From: Spectribacter hydrogenoxidans
Lineage (GTDB): Bacteria > Pseudomonadota > Gammaproteobacteria > Nevskiales > Salinisphaeraceae
Reading direction: 5' to 3'
Length of the DNA: 64,000 bases
Assembly (NCBI RefSeq): GCF_031846275.1
Contig: NZ_JAVRIB010000008.1
Location: forward strand, 107,920 to 171,919
The notes beneath the pieces are model-generated. The model saw only the letters and a program-made list of their open reading frames with translations. It ran no database searches and was not told the origin of the DNA. Made by a program: the position numbers and the translations under genes. This document shows positions 37,655 to 46,036 of the stretch, piece by piece; the first letter of the stretch is position 1, and each line of letters begins with the position of its first letter.

Positions 37655-37658
37655 CCCG

Positions 37659-37675
37659 GGCGTCGCGCAGACGCC
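37659..37675 (+). terminator. Short hairpin after the M14 peptidase gene
   Basis: GGCGTC-GCGCA-GACGCC starts five bases after the stop; CTTTTCC follows 12 bases later. Weak terminator candidate between convergent genes. Confidence 0.35.
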
Positions 37676-37696
37676 ACGCGATAGCTTTTCCGGCTT

Positions 37697-38473
37697 TTAC
37701 GGTGCCGACGCCTGGTCGGCATCATCCTCGCGATAGCGGTTGTGCAGTTTCACCGGCGCGCGTTTGCGGCTGGCACGTAATCGGAGGTTGAGCATTTCCA
37801 CCCCCAGGGAAAAGCCCATCGCAAAGTAGATATAGCCCTTGGGAATGTGGAACGACAGGCCCTCGGCGATCAGCGTCACCCCGATCAGGATCAGGAAAGA
37901 CAGGGCCAGCATCTTCACGGTGGGGTGATCGTCGACGAAGCGGCCGACCGGCCCCGCAGCCACCATCATCACCACGATGGATACCACGATCGCGGCGATC
38001 ATCACCGGCACATGCTCGGCCAGGCCGACGGCGGTGATGACCGAATCCAGCGAGAACACCATGTCCAGCACCGCGATCTGGGCGATCACCGCCCCCATGG
38101 TGGCGGTGGCCTTGGCGGAACCGCTGTCCGATTCGCCGCCTTCTTCCAGGCTGTGGTGGATTTCCAGCGTGCTCTTGCCGAGCAGGAACAGGCCACCCAC
38201 GATCAGGATGATGTCGCGCCAGGACACCTCGAACCCGCCCAGGGCGAATAGCGGCTCGGTCAGCCCCATGATCCAGGCGATCGACAGAAGCAGTACCACC
38301 CGCATGCCAAGAGCCAGTGACAGGCCGATCATGCGGGCCTTCTGACGCTGCTCTACCGGCAGCCGGCCGGCCAGGATCGAGATGAACACGATATTGTCGA
38401 TGCCCAGCACGATCTCCAGCGCGGCCAGCGTCAGAAAGGCGATCCAGACATTCGGGTCGGCGAGAAGCTCCAT
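37697..38473 (-). CDS. TerC/YgdQ-family integral membrane protein
   Basis: A 258-residue membrane protein with seven or so helices. TerC signatures: LAALEIVLGIDNIVFISILA with the conserved Asp, and AVLDMVFSLDSVITAVG with paired Asp residues within the membrane. Family members act in Mn2+ or other metal export and in tellurite resistance or membrane protein metalation. The hydrophilic tail (RASRKRAPVKLHNRYRED) is cytosolic. Monocistronic; nothing nearby indicates the ion. Confidence 0.9.
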   Translation of the reverse strand: MELLADPNVWIAFLTLAALEIVLGIDNIVFISILAGRLPVEQRQKARMIGLSLALGMRVVLLLSIAWIMGLTEPLFALGGFEVSWRDIILIVGGLFLLGKSTLEIHHSLEEGGESDSGSAKATATMGAVIAQIAVLDMVFSLDSVITAVGLAEHVPVMIAAIVVSIVVMMVAAGPVGRFVDDHPTVKMLALSFLILIGVTLIAEGLSFHIPKGYIYFAMGFSLGVEMLNLRLRASRKRAPVKLHNRYREDDADQASAP

Positions 38474-38551
38474 AGCGATTCCCTGGTGAGACTCGGGTGA
38501 TTGCGAGCGACTTTAGCGTATCCGGGCGGGCGCGTGAGTGCCCTCGTCAGG

Positions 38552-39166
38552 TCAGTCGAACGAGCCGGCGCGGCGGGCCCGCTGCCAATCCCGCGGGTGG
38601 TCGACATCGGTCAGCGGCCGTGTCTCCCGCCAGCGCCATCCCAGCCGACGCAGGCGATGCCGGCTCTGGCCGATCACACGTGATGTGCTCCAGCTTACGC
38701 CCTGGAACAGCTGCGCGGCCGGCGCATGCAAGCCCACCAGCGCATAGCCGCCATCTTCTGTCGGGCCGATGACGGCATCGTGTCCGGCTTTCAGCGCGGT
38801 CAGGGCATCGTCGAGATCGGCCACGGTCAGGCTCGGGCAGTCGCTGCCGAGCAGCAGGACGGGGCCGATGCCCTCGCGAAGCTGCCCGGCAAGGGCTCGA
38901 TGCATGCGCTGGCCCAGATCGCCCGGTGGCTGGCGATGCAGCCGGCAGCCGAAGCGGCGCCGTAGCTGATGAAAGACGGGGTGACGGGTGTCGGGGGCAC
39001 ACGCAAGATGAACGCTTGACGCACCGGTGCAAGAGGCTATTGCGACCGTTCGCGTGAGCATGGCGCGATAGACACGGGCGGCACGCACCGTGCCGATGCC
39101 GCGGGCCAGCCGCGACTTGCAGGCACCGGGTATCGGTGCCCGGGCAAAGATGAGGATCTCAGCCAC
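38552..39166 (-). CDS. TIGR04282-type glycosyltransferase (DUF2064)
   Basis: A 204-residue nucleotide-diphospho-sugar transferase-like protein. The start is GTG at 39166 (residues MAEILIFARAPIPGACKSRL with the family's FARAPVPGxAKTRL motif). Later motifs: LLLGSDCPSLTVADLDDAL and VIGPTEDGGYALVGL. Family members include those named for arsenosugar biosynthesis, mostly found beside other genes; here it stands alone, so the donor and acceptor are unknown. Confidence 0.85.
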   Translation of the reverse strand: MAEILIFARAPIPGACKSRLARGIGTVRAARVYRAMLTRTVAIASCTGASSVHLACAPDTRHPVFHQLRRRFGCRLHRQPPGDLGQRMHRALAGQLREGIGPVLLLGSDCPSLTVADLDDALTALKAGHDAVIGPTEDGGYALVGLHAPAAQLFQGVSWSTSRVIGQSRHRLRRLGWRWRETRPLTDVDHPRDWQRARRAGSFD

Positions 39167-39196
39167 GGCCGTTTCCCGGTGCCGGGACAGGAATTG

Positions 39197-39227
39197 TTGA
39201 ACCCGTAAATTGCATCGGTGCTAGAAT
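39197..39227 (+). promoter_or_regulatory. Candidate promoter of tRNA-Ala
   Basis: TTGAAC (39197-39202) and TAGAAT (39222-39227) lie 19 bases apart, 12 bases before the mature tRNA start. The -10 fits well; the spacing is two bases over the optimum. Confidence 0.45.
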
Positions 39228-39238
39228 ACGCCGCCGTC

Positions 39239-39314
39239 GGGGCCGTAGCTCAGTTGGGAGAGCGCAGCAATCGCACTGCTGAGGTCGCCGGTTCGATTCC
39301 GGCCGGCTCCACCA
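39239..39314 (+). tRNA. tRNA-Ala, anticodon CGC
   Basis: A 76-base cloverleaf with encoded CCA. The acceptor stem GGGGCCG/CGGCTCC contains the G3:U70 pair that identifies alanine tRNA. The anticodon stem CAGCA/TGCTG encloses the loop ATCGCAC, so the anticodon is CGC (reads GCG). D arm AGCTCAGTTGGGAGAGC and T arm CCGGTTCGATTCCGG are regular. Confidence 0.95.
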
Positions 39315-39328
39315 TGTTTCGTATTCGA

Positions 39329-39356
39329 ACAAGGGCCCGCATGTGCGGGCCCTTGT
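39329..39356 (+). terminator. Terminator after tRNA-Ala
   Basis: ACAAGGGCCCGC-ATGT-GCGGGCCCTTGT, a perfect 12-base stem starting 15 bases after the tRNA CCA end; CGTTT follows. It also faces the leftward helicase gene ending at 39373. Confidence 0.85.
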
Positions 39357-39372
39357 CGTTTGAGCATGCCGT

Positions 39373-41691
39373 TCACGGGCCGCTGGCCCGCAGATGCGGC
39401 GGCATCAGGCACTGGATATCGGGGTTTCGCCACCGCGGATCAATAAGCCAGACGCTGCCTTCGTCCCGGGTCGAGCGGATCACCCGGCCAGCTGCCTGCA
39501 CTACCTTGCGCAGGCCCGGATACAGATAGGTGAATCGGTATCCCTCGCCGGCGCCCATCAGAGTCTCGATGCGTCGGGCCGTGCGCTGGTTGCGATCGTC
39601 GAATGCCGGCAGTCCCAGCGTGACAATGAACGCCCCCACCAGCCGGTCGCCGGGCAGGTCGATGCCCTCGCTGAACACGCCACCGAGCACGGCGAACACC
39701 ACTTGTTGCGCGGATGGTTCGAATGCCGCCAGCAGGCGCCTGCGGTCCCGATCCGACATCGCCGGCGTCTGTCGGCAGCAGGAAACCTCGGGACAGTCCC
39801 GTTCGAAGGTATCCGCCACTGTGCGCAGATACGCGAAGCTGCTGAAGCACACCAGATAGTTGCCCGGCCGGCGGCGCGCGACACGGCCGATCAGGGCCGC
39901 GATGGGGGCGGCCGACGCACGGCGCATCGCCGGCGCGGTGGGGATGTCGGTCACATGCCGCACCTGCAACTGCTCGCGCCGGAATGCGCTGGGCGCGTCG
40001 CATACCGGAACATCGGGTTCGAAACCGAGCATCCGCTGGTAGAACGATACCGGTGACAGCGTGGCGGAAAAGGCGATCACGCTGACGGCGCTGTTCAGCC
40101 GCGGCGCCAGATGCGGGCCCGGCACCACATTGTCGATGGCCACCCGGGTGAGGTTTTCCCGGAACAGGCCCTGTTGCCGTTCGGTGCGGGTGATATCGCA
40201 GAACGAATGCGGGCCGAAAGCCTCGGTCAGGCGCAGCAGCGCCAACACGGCGAAGCAGATTTCCAGCAGCGCCTGGTCCGCCCCGTCCGGGTCGTGGGCG
40301 AGATAGGCGGTGATCGCGGCGGCGGTGCTGGTCAGGGTCTGGGAGACCTGTGTCGGCAGGGCCCGGGTGTCGGCGTTAATGTTGTCTTCCACGCTGGGCT
40401 CCAGCGTGGACAGGGCCCGGTCCAGCGCCTGCAACGCGGGCCGTACGGCGCCGGGCAGGCCGGCGGCCGCCGCGCGCAGTTCGGCCTGGTCCAGAGCGGC
40501 CGAGTACATGGTCCGGGCGCGGTCGATCAGGTTATGGGCTTCGTCGACCAGTACGGCTACCCGCCAGCGGTACTCGCGGGTCAGCGCGTGCAGCAGTGCG
40601 CTCTGATCGAAGTAGTAGTGATAATCGCCGATCACCACATCCGACCAGTGCGCCATTTCCTGGCCCAGATAGTAGGGGCAGACCCGGTGCGCCGCGGCGA
40701 TGGTCTTCAGGCGCAGCGGGGTCAGCTCATGATGTTCCGCAGCGGCCTGCCGGGCGGCGGGCAGGCGGTCGAAGAAACCCCGGGCCAGCGGACAGGACTG
40801 GCCGTGACAGGCCTTGTCCGGATGCTCGCAGGCGCGATCGCGGGCGGCGAGCACCAGCCGCCGCAGCGGCAACGGCCGCTCATCAACCGCCAGGCTGTCC
40901 AGCGCCTTGACCGCCTCCTGCTGCGCCGAGGTCTTGGCGGTCAGATATAACAGCCGGTCCAGCTGCCCGTTGCCGAGTGCGGCCAGAGCGGGATAGAGCG
41001 TGCCCAGCGTCTTGCCCACGCCGGTCGGTGCCTGGGCCAGCAGATCGGTTTGCTCGCGGATGGCGGTATCCACGGCGGTCATCAGCTGCGCCTGCCCGAC
41101 CGTCGGCTGGGCATGGGGAAAGGTCAGGTCCCGCAGGGCGGCATTGCGACGCCGGACGTGATCGGCCTGGGCATCGGCCCATTTCAGGTAGCAGTCCGCC
41201 TGTTCGATCAGTGCGGCCTCGAGCGCGTCAGCGTCAGCCAACCAGGGCTCGACATGTTCCTGCCGGTGATCCACGTCGTAATACACGAGTCGCAGTTCGA
41301 TCCGGGTCAGCCGGTGTTCCCGGCAGTACAGGGCGCCATAGGTCTCCAGCTGGGCCCGGTGCAGAGCCCGATGGTTCTCCGGTATCCGGTCGTAACGGCC
41401 GCGAAAGGTCTTGATCTCCTCGATCGCCAGCGGGCTGGCCGCGACGCCGTCAATCCGCCCGCTCAGGCGAAGGCCGTTGATTATCCCGGTGATCGGCACC
41501 TCGGTGTGGTAATCGCCGGGCCGGCGTCTGGCCACGGCGGCATGACCGGCCATCCCCTGGGCGGCGGTGGGGGAGGGCGTAAAGCGGTGGTCGAGATCCC
41601 CGCGGCGGGCCACGAAGGCGCAGAACGCGCGCACCGATGCGGAAAACGCCGGCGCATAAGTCGCCTTGTTGGCGATGCTACTGATGCTCAA
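39373..41691 (-). CDS. DinG/XPD-like Fe-S DNA helicase fused to an N-terminal PD-(D/E)XK nuclease domain
   Basis: About 772 residues. The N-terminal part has GRIDGVAASPLAIEEIKTFR and HRAQLETYGALYC, the RecB/Cas4-like PD-(D/E)XK nuclease signature. Helicase: Walker A APTGVGKTLGTL, DEAH box in LVDEAHNLIDRA, four cysteines (ACEHPDKACHGQSCPLARG plus VCPYYL) that fit an XPD-type 4Fe-4S cluster, and motif VI in VVQAAGRVIRSTRDEGSVW. Such proteins process DNA during repair or replication. The only reasonable start found is TTG at 41691 (followed by SISSIANKAT); earlier codons in this frame run into the neighbouring gene, so the exact N-terminus is uncertain. Leftward, single gene. Confidence 0.87.
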   Translation of the reverse strand: MSISSIANKATYAPAFSASVRAFCAFVARRGDLDHRFTPSPTAAQGMAGHAAVARRRPGDYHTEVPITGIINGLRLSGRIDGVAASPLAIEEIKTFRGRYDRIPENHRALHRAQLETYGALYCREHRLTRIELRLVYYDVDHRQEHVEPWLADADALEAALIEQADCYLKWADAQADHVRRRNAALRDLTFPHAQPTVGQAQLMTAVDTAIREQTDLLAQAPTGVGKTLGTLYPALAALGNGQLDRLLYLTAKTSAQQEAVKALDSLAVDERPLPLRRLVLAARDRACEHPDKACHGQSCPLARGFFDRLPAARQAAAEHHELTPLRLKTIAAAHRVCPYYLGQEMAHWSDVVIGDYHYYFDQSALLHALTREYRWRVAVLVDEAHNLIDRARTMYSAALDQAELRAAAAGLPGAVRPALQALDRALSTLEPSVEDNINADTRALPTQVSQTLTSTAAAITAYLAHDPDGADQALLEICFAVLALLRLTEAFGPHSFCDITRTERQQGLFRENLTRVAIDNVVPGPHLAPRLNSAVSVIAFSATLSPVSFYQRMLGFEPDVPVCDAPSAFRREQLQVRHVTDIPTAPAMRRASAAPIAALIGRVARRRPGNYLVCFSSFAYLRTVADTFERDCPEVSCCRQTPAMSDRDRRRLLAAFEPSAQQVVFAVLGGVFSEGIDLPGDRLVGAFIVTLGLPAFDDRNQRTARRIETLMGAGEGYRFTYLYPGLRKVVQAAGRVIRSTRDEGSVWLIDPRWRNPDIQCLMPPHLRASGP

Positions 41692-41857
41692 GACTTCCGG
41701 CCCGGGACGGTCTGCCGGGATGAACTGCCCGGTGGTCCGGACGGTCGGACGCCATGACCGGCAAATGCCGGGCGGGGTACATGAGGGGGTCACGGCATCT
41801 GCACATGGCGGCCGATCTTGCCATGCCGCCTGCCGGCCGCGAAGCCGGCTGCGGTAG

Positions 41858-42886
41858 TCAGGGGGCGTATTGCCAGCCCACCACCAGCATGCCGTCGCTT
41901 TCCAGTTGCGGCCCGTCCAGCCGCTGATACACGGGGTACAGCAGTTCGACCGCAAGGCGGTGGCCCACCAGCCCGCTGCCGGCCTGCCAGTTCATTCCCA
42001 AACCGACATCCGCACGGGCGCCGCCGCGCAGATCGCTCTCGGCGGTGGGGATGAAACCGATGTTGGCCACTGCCAACTCGCGATCCTGCCCATCGTAATT
42101 GTTCCAGTCGCGTGCCGCCAGGCGGGCAGACAGACTAATGCCCTCGCTGACCGGCCGGGCCAGCCAGCCGCTGGCCTCGAACATTTCGCCCTGCGAGTAA
42201 TCGTTGTCGTTGCGTCCGAGCCGGAACGTGGCCAGAGCCTGGGTGCCCCAGCTCCAGATGCCGGTGTCGCCGCGCCAGGTCAATCCGATCCGCGGGTCGA
42301 AGGTGCCGCTGCCCAGTTGCATGGGGTAGGGCAGTTGCGCGGGGCAGTTGCCCATCATCCGGCAGCGGGGGGTGTCGTCGCGTTCGTCGATGGAGCCGGT
42401 GGGCAAACTGAGACCCAGATCGAGCAGCAGGCTGTGGCGGGGCGTGTCATGCAGCCGCAGGATGCCGCCGATGGAGGCATCGCCGATGCCTCTCGACTCG
42501 GTGGTGAAACGGGTGCCGTTGCGCACCCGATGGTCCATTTCCTTCTCGACGTAGGGCAGCATCGCCATCAGGGTGAGGTGGTCGCTGACGGCGAACATGG
42601 CGCCCAGCATGTGCATCTCGGTGGTCATCTCCAGCGGCGCGACAGTGAACCCTTGCCCGGCCGGGTTGGTGATCTCGGCCGGGCTGATATCGTCGCGGCC
42701 GAGCCGGTTGCCGTCCATGTGCATGCGCATGTAGCGATACGAGAACATCCATTCCCCGGTCTCGTGGGCATGGTCGCCATGCACACCGATCGGGGCGTGG
42801 CCGTCGGGCCCGGCGAACGCGAAGCCGTCATGGGCAAAAGCGGGGGCTGTGAACAGCATCAGGATGAGAGCGGTAAGCCGGGTCAT
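41858..42886 (-). CDS. Outer membrane beta-barrel transporter-like protein with His/Met-rich N-terminus
   Basis: A 342-residue exported protein. Signal peptide MTRLTALILMLFTAPAFA is followed by a His/Gly/Asp-rich segment (DGFAFAGPDGHAP, then VHGDHAHETGEW) and Met-rich SYRYMRMHMDGN. The rest alternates amphipathic strands (LLLDLGLSLPTGS, DPRIGLTWRGD, GARADVGLGMNW) ending in an aromatic-rich tail VVGWQYAP, as expected for a beta-barrel. It resembles the phenol-MetA/'transporter' outer membrane families often found by heavy-metal genes. The His/Met-rich start suggests copper or other metal contact, but no metal-efflux gene is adjacent. Confidence 0.75.
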   Translation of the reverse strand: MTRLTALILMLFTAPAFAHDGFAFAGPDGHAPIGVHGDHAHETGEWMFSYRYMRMHMDGNRLGRDDISPAEITNPAGQGFTVAPLEMTTEMHMLGAMFAVSDHLTLMAMLPYVEKEMDHRVRNGTRFTTESRGIGDASIGGILRLHDTPRHSLLLDLGLSLPTGSIDERDDTPRCRMMGNCPAQLPYPMQLGSGTFDPRIGLTWRGDTGIWSWGTQALATFRLGRNDNDYSQGEMFEASGWLARPVSEGISLSARLAARDWNNYDGQDRELAVANIGFIPTAESDLRGGARADVGLGMNWQAGSGLVGHRLAVELLYPVYQRLDGPQLESDGMLVVGWQYAP

Positions 42887-43053
42887 GGCAGGTATATCCG
42901 AGAGGATGACAACAATGGCCGCGAAGCCTAAGTGGCCCGGGTGGAACTGACCATGCGGCAGAATGTCGCACCTGCCGTTGGTTCCCGGCCGGGCATGGCG
43001 CTAAAGTAAGCGTCCCGACCCGGACGGGCAGTTTCTCTCGCTATACGGCAAGC

Positions 43054-43680
43054 ATGGACGCAACTCTATTGGACTTCTGGTCGGCATCGCCCTCGCTTCG
43101 GTTGCTGGCCGCTTTACTCGTGTTTTTGTTTGCGCTCTGGCTGCTGGTACGGCTTTGGCGTCGCCGCCGGTCCGGTCAGCCCGATTCCGCGCCGGGCTAT
43201 GAACGCGCCGGCGCACTGCTGGGCGAAAACGACCGGGCCTTCTATCGCCAGCTGGCCGAGGCGGTGGGTTCGCGTGGTCAGGTATTCGCCCGGGTTCAGG
43301 CCGCATCGGTGGTGCTGCCCCGCAAGGGCATGCCGCGTCGCCAGTGGCAGCAGGCCTTTGGGCGGCTGGCGATGCGGCGGTTCGAGTTCGTGATCTGCCA
43401 TGCCGGCAACGGCGAACCGCAGGTGGTAATCGACACCGGCAACGAGGCTCGGCGCGGTGACCCGTTCCTGAAGGATGCCTGCCAGGCTGCCGGCGTCCCC
43501 GTGGTGCGGCTGGATCCGGACGAGGGCCTGTCGGTTGCTGCCATTGGCAAGAAGCTTGAGCCGTTTCTCTACGACCGTTACGACAGTATCGAAAACATTT
43601 CTCCGCGCCGGGCCCTGCATGTGCCGGTCGACGACACGGCGTTCGCCGATAGCGATCCGCTGGGACCGATAACCCGCTAG
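43054..43680 (+). CDS. DUF2726-domain protein with N-terminal membrane anchor
   Basis: A 208-residue protein. One membrane helix (LRLLAALLVFLFALWLLVRL) is followed by an Arg-rich turn and a cytosolic domain. The domain (ENDRAFYRQLAEAVGSRGQV, ARVQAASVVLP, RRFEFVICHAGNGEPQVVID) is the DUF2726 pattern, related to restriction-endonuclease-like folds but with no proven activity. The ATG at 43054 is the first in frame. It is separated by about 120 bases from the SDR gene and probably not part of that operon. Confidence 0.83.
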   Translation: MDATLLDFWSASPSLRLLAALLVFLFALWLLVRLWRRRRSGQPDSAPGYERAGALLGENDRAFYRQLAEAVGSRGQVFARVQAASVVLPRKGMPRRQWQQAFGRLAMRRFEFVICHAGNGEPQVVIDTGNEARRGDPFLKDACQAAGVPVVRLDPDEGLSVAAIGKKLEPFLYDRYDSIENISPRRALHVPVDDTAFADSDPLGPITR

Positions 43681-43722
43681 TCAGCTGCAAGGGCCGGGGT
43701 TGCTGTAGCAACAAAATTATAG

Positions 43723-43734
43723 GACAACATTGTC
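43723..43734. promoter_or_regulatory. Candidate GntR operator upstream of the SDR-GntR-SDR operon
   Basis: GACAACATTGTC, a GACAA-N2-TTGTC dyad, lies 64 bases before the first SDR start. Close by, GTTGC-TGTA-GCAAC (43699-43712) is another perfect dyad. The TTGT/ACAA half-site is shared with the dyad at 57848-57860 at the other end of the island. Confidence 0.45.
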
Positions 43735-43798
43735 TGATTGTTCGCGTTAGACTCGGATTCACAGGGTGACGGGAATCCAACATGGTGCAGGAGGAGGC

Positions 43799-44581
43799 AT
43801 GAGCAGACTTCAGAACAAGATTGCAGTGATCACGGGCGCCGGTACGGGTATCGGCCGTGCCTGCATGCAGCTGTTTGCCGGGCAGGGGGCCACCGTGGTG
43901 GGCTGCTCGCGTACCCAGAGGAATCTCGACGACACCCTCGCCCTGGTGACCGGCGAGGGCGGCAAGGGCATGGTGGTGCCAGCGGATCTGTCATCCGAGG
44001 CCGGGGCGCAGAAACTCATCGACGCGACGCTGGCTGAGTACGGCCGCATCGATGTACTCGTGAATGCCGCGGGTGTGGGTTATTCCTGGGCCAACGAGTC
44101 GGAAGGCTCGATGGGCTCGGTGACGGACACACCGCCGGACAAGTGGCGCGAAGTGATGGCCATCGATCTGGATTCGGTCTATCTGGTGTCGAGACTGGCC
44201 ATCCAGGCGATGCAGAAGCAGGGCAGCGGCGCGGTGGTGAATATCGCGTCGGTACTCGGGTTTGTCGGCAATCCGGATGCCCATGCCTATACGGCGGCCA
44301 AGGGCGCCATCATCAACCTCACCCGCTCGATGTGCGCGACCTACACCGCCGACGGTATCCGTACCAACTGCGTGGCGCCCGGCTTCATCGATACGCCGAT
44401 GATCGCCAGCCATGTCAGTCTGTTTGACGACGAGGCGGTGGCCGACCGGCTATGCCCGATGCACCGCCCCGGCCAGCCGGAGGAAATCGCCCAGGGGTGC
44501 CTGTTCCTGGCCTCGGATGAAGCCAGCTACGTCAACGGCACCACGCTGGTGATTGACGGCGGGACGCTGGCACGGATCTAG
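43799..44581 (+). CDS. Short-chain dehydrogenase/reductase, classical type
   Basis: A 260-residue SDR. NAD(P) motif TGAGTGIG (residues 12-19), NAAG, and catalytic Ser151, Tyr164 and Lys168 (NIASV, YTAAK) are all present; the C-terminal IDGGTLARI is usual. It would oxidise or reduce an alcohol/ketone pair; cofactor preference is not obvious. A strong GGAGGAGG precedes the ATG at 43799. It starts an operon with a GntR regulator and a second SDR; in the island model it could make the ketone that is later carboxylated, or reduce a beta-keto product. Confidence 0.9.
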   Translation: MSRLQNKIAVITGAGTGIGRACMQLFAGQGATVVGCSRTQRNLDDTLALVTGEGGKGMVVPADLSSEAGAQKLIDATLAEYGRIDVLVNAAGVGYSWANESEGSMGSVTDTPPDKWREVMAIDLDSVYLVSRLAIQAMQKQGSGAVVNIASVLGFVGNPDAHAYTAAKGAIINLTRSMCATYTADGIRTNCVAPGFIDTPMIASHVSLFDDEAVADRLCPMHRPGQPEEIAQGCLFLASDEASYVNGTTLVIDGGTLARI

Positions 44582-44589
44582 GGTTCCAC

Positions 44590-45282
44590 GTGGCTACCGC
44601 GGCCGGGTTGGCCCCGGCGGATAAACCGAGCTCGCCGGCCCGCGTGATGACCGCGATTACTCGCGGGATCGAGAACGGCCGGTATGTGCCCGGCCAGCGA
44701 CTGGTCGAGGCCGATCTGACCCGCGAACTCGGCGTGAGTCGCGGCCCGGTGCGGGAAGCGTTCAAGCGTCTTGCCGGCGAGGGCGTATTGACCATCACCC
44801 GGCACCGGGGCGCGTTCATCCGCGCGCAGACCCGCACGGAAGTGCGGGATACCCTGATCGTTCTGGAATCGCTCACCGGGCTGGCGGCCAAGCTGGCGGC
44901 CCGCCGCATCAATGAACCGGGGTGTCGCGAGCAGGTGGAACAGGCCCGCGAACGGATCCGCCAGTACGAGAATACCGGCGAGACGATGTCGTTTCTGGCC
45001 GAACGGCGCGCCTTCTACGACCTGCTGATCGTGATCGGCGACAACCGCGAACTCAGCCGCATCATGCCGCAGATGCAGATAAGCCTGTTGCGCCTGCAGT
45101 TTCAGGGTTACATCACCCGCAAGCAGCACGAGAACCAGTACGAGGAACTCTGCGCTATCGCCGATGCGGTGCTGGCGGGGGACGCCAAGCGGGCCGAGCG
45201 GGCCACCCGCCTGCATCTCAGACGCCGACGGGTCAGCCTGATCGCCCTGCCGGATGAAGCCTATGCGGCCGCCGAACGCTGA
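44590..45282 (+). CDS. GntR-family regulator, FCD (FadR) subfamily
   Basis: A 230-residue regulator starting with GTG at 44590. N-terminal winged helix: VMTAITRGIENGRYVPGQRL, then LTRELGVSRGPVREAFKRLA. C-terminal FCD effector domain, all helical, with FYDLLIVIGDNRELSRIM and the terminal histidine region THRLHLRR-like (ATRLHLRRRR). FCD regulators often sense carboxylates or their CoA esters as catabolic inducers. It is encoded between the two SDR genes, and likely controls these genes and the divergent carboxylase/dikinase genes through TTGT-N3-ACAA type operators. Confidence 0.9.
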   Translation: MATAAGLAPADKPSSPARVMTAITRGIENGRYVPGQRLVEADLTRELGVSRGPVREAFKRLAGEGVLTITRHRGAFIRAQTRTEVRDTLIVLESLTGLAAKLAARRINEPGCREQVEQARERIRQYENTGETMSFLAERRAFYDLLIVIGDNRELSRIMPQMQISLLRLQFQGYITRKQHENQYEELCAIADAVLAGDAKRAERATRLHLRRRRVSLIALPDEAYAAAER

Positions 45283-45294
45283 CAGGACGCCGGG

Positions 45295-46035
45295 ATGAGT
45301 GTCCTCGTTACCGGCGGGACTCGCGGTATCGGGCTGGCAGTGGCGCGCTCGTTTGCGGCGCCGGGTCGACGGGTATTCGTCAACTACCGGGAAGATCGGG
45401 CCGCCGCCGAGTCGGCGATGGCCATGCTGGAATCGCAGGGCGCGGTCGCTGAAGCGATTGCCGCCGATGTCGGCACGCCGGCTGGTTGTGCGGCGCTGCT
45501 TGCCGCTGTGGCAAGCAGCGGCGAGCCGCTGGATCAGCTGGTGCACTGCGCGGTACGCCCGCTGCCGGGCCCGGTGCTGGAGGTCGACCCCGATGCCTTC
45601 AATACCGCCGTGCAGGTCAACGGCATGAGTCTCATGTATCTCGTGCAGGCGGCACTGCCGTACATGCGCCGTGGCTCGAGCGTGATCTATCTGACCAGCC
45701 GCGGTGGCCGGGTGGTGATTCCGAATTATGCCGCTATCGGCGTGGCCAAGGCCCTGGCCGAAAGCCTGATGCGGTATCTGGCGGTGGAACTCGCCCCGCG
45801 CGGCATCCGGATCAATGCGGTAGCGCCCGGCATTGTTGAAACCCGGGCGGTGACCACCCTGTTCGGCGAGCAGGCGCGGCAACTGGTGGACCATGCGGCT
45901 GCGAGCAACCCCAGCGGGCGCGGTGTAACCGATGAGGATTACACCAGCCTCATCCACTGGCTGGCCTCCGATGCGGCGGCCTATATCCAGGGCCAGGTGG
46001 TCTACGTCAACGGCGGCGCCAATCTGATGGCGTGA
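45295..46035 (+). CDS. FabL/FabI-like SDR enzyme (Tyr-x6-Lys type)
   Basis: A 246-residue Rossmann protein: TGGTRGIG (residues 6-13), and in the active site Tyr145 with Lys152 (NYAAIGVAK), a Tyr-x6-Lys spacing instead of the usual Tyr-x3-Lys. This spacing and the following LMRYLAVELAPRGIRINAVA place it close to FabL-type enoyl reductases, not classical SDRs. It could reduce an enoyl-thioester or be an oxidoreductase recruited to the pathway. The N-terminus lacks the usual extra residues before the glycine motif (MSVLVTGG). Its stop is one base from the stop of the convergent thiolase gene. Confidence 0.82.
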   Translation: MSVLVTGGTRGIGLAVARSFAAPGRRVFVNYREDRAAAESAMAMLESQGAVAEAIAADVGTPAGCAALLAAVASSGEPLDQLVHCAVRPLPGPVLEVDPDAFNTAVQVNGMSLMYLVQAALPYMRRGSSVIYLTSRGGRVVIPNYAAIGVAKALAESLMRYLAVELAPRGIRINAVAPGIVETRAVTTLFGEQARQLVDHAAASNPSGRGVTDEDYTSLIHWLASDAAAYIQGQVVYVNGGANLMA

Positions 46036-46036
46036 T

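Noticed and set aside
43001..43783. Minus-strand frame of 260 codons opposite the DUF2726 gene
   Set aside because: Arg/Pro-rich composition and full overlap with a recognised gene mark it as a shadow.
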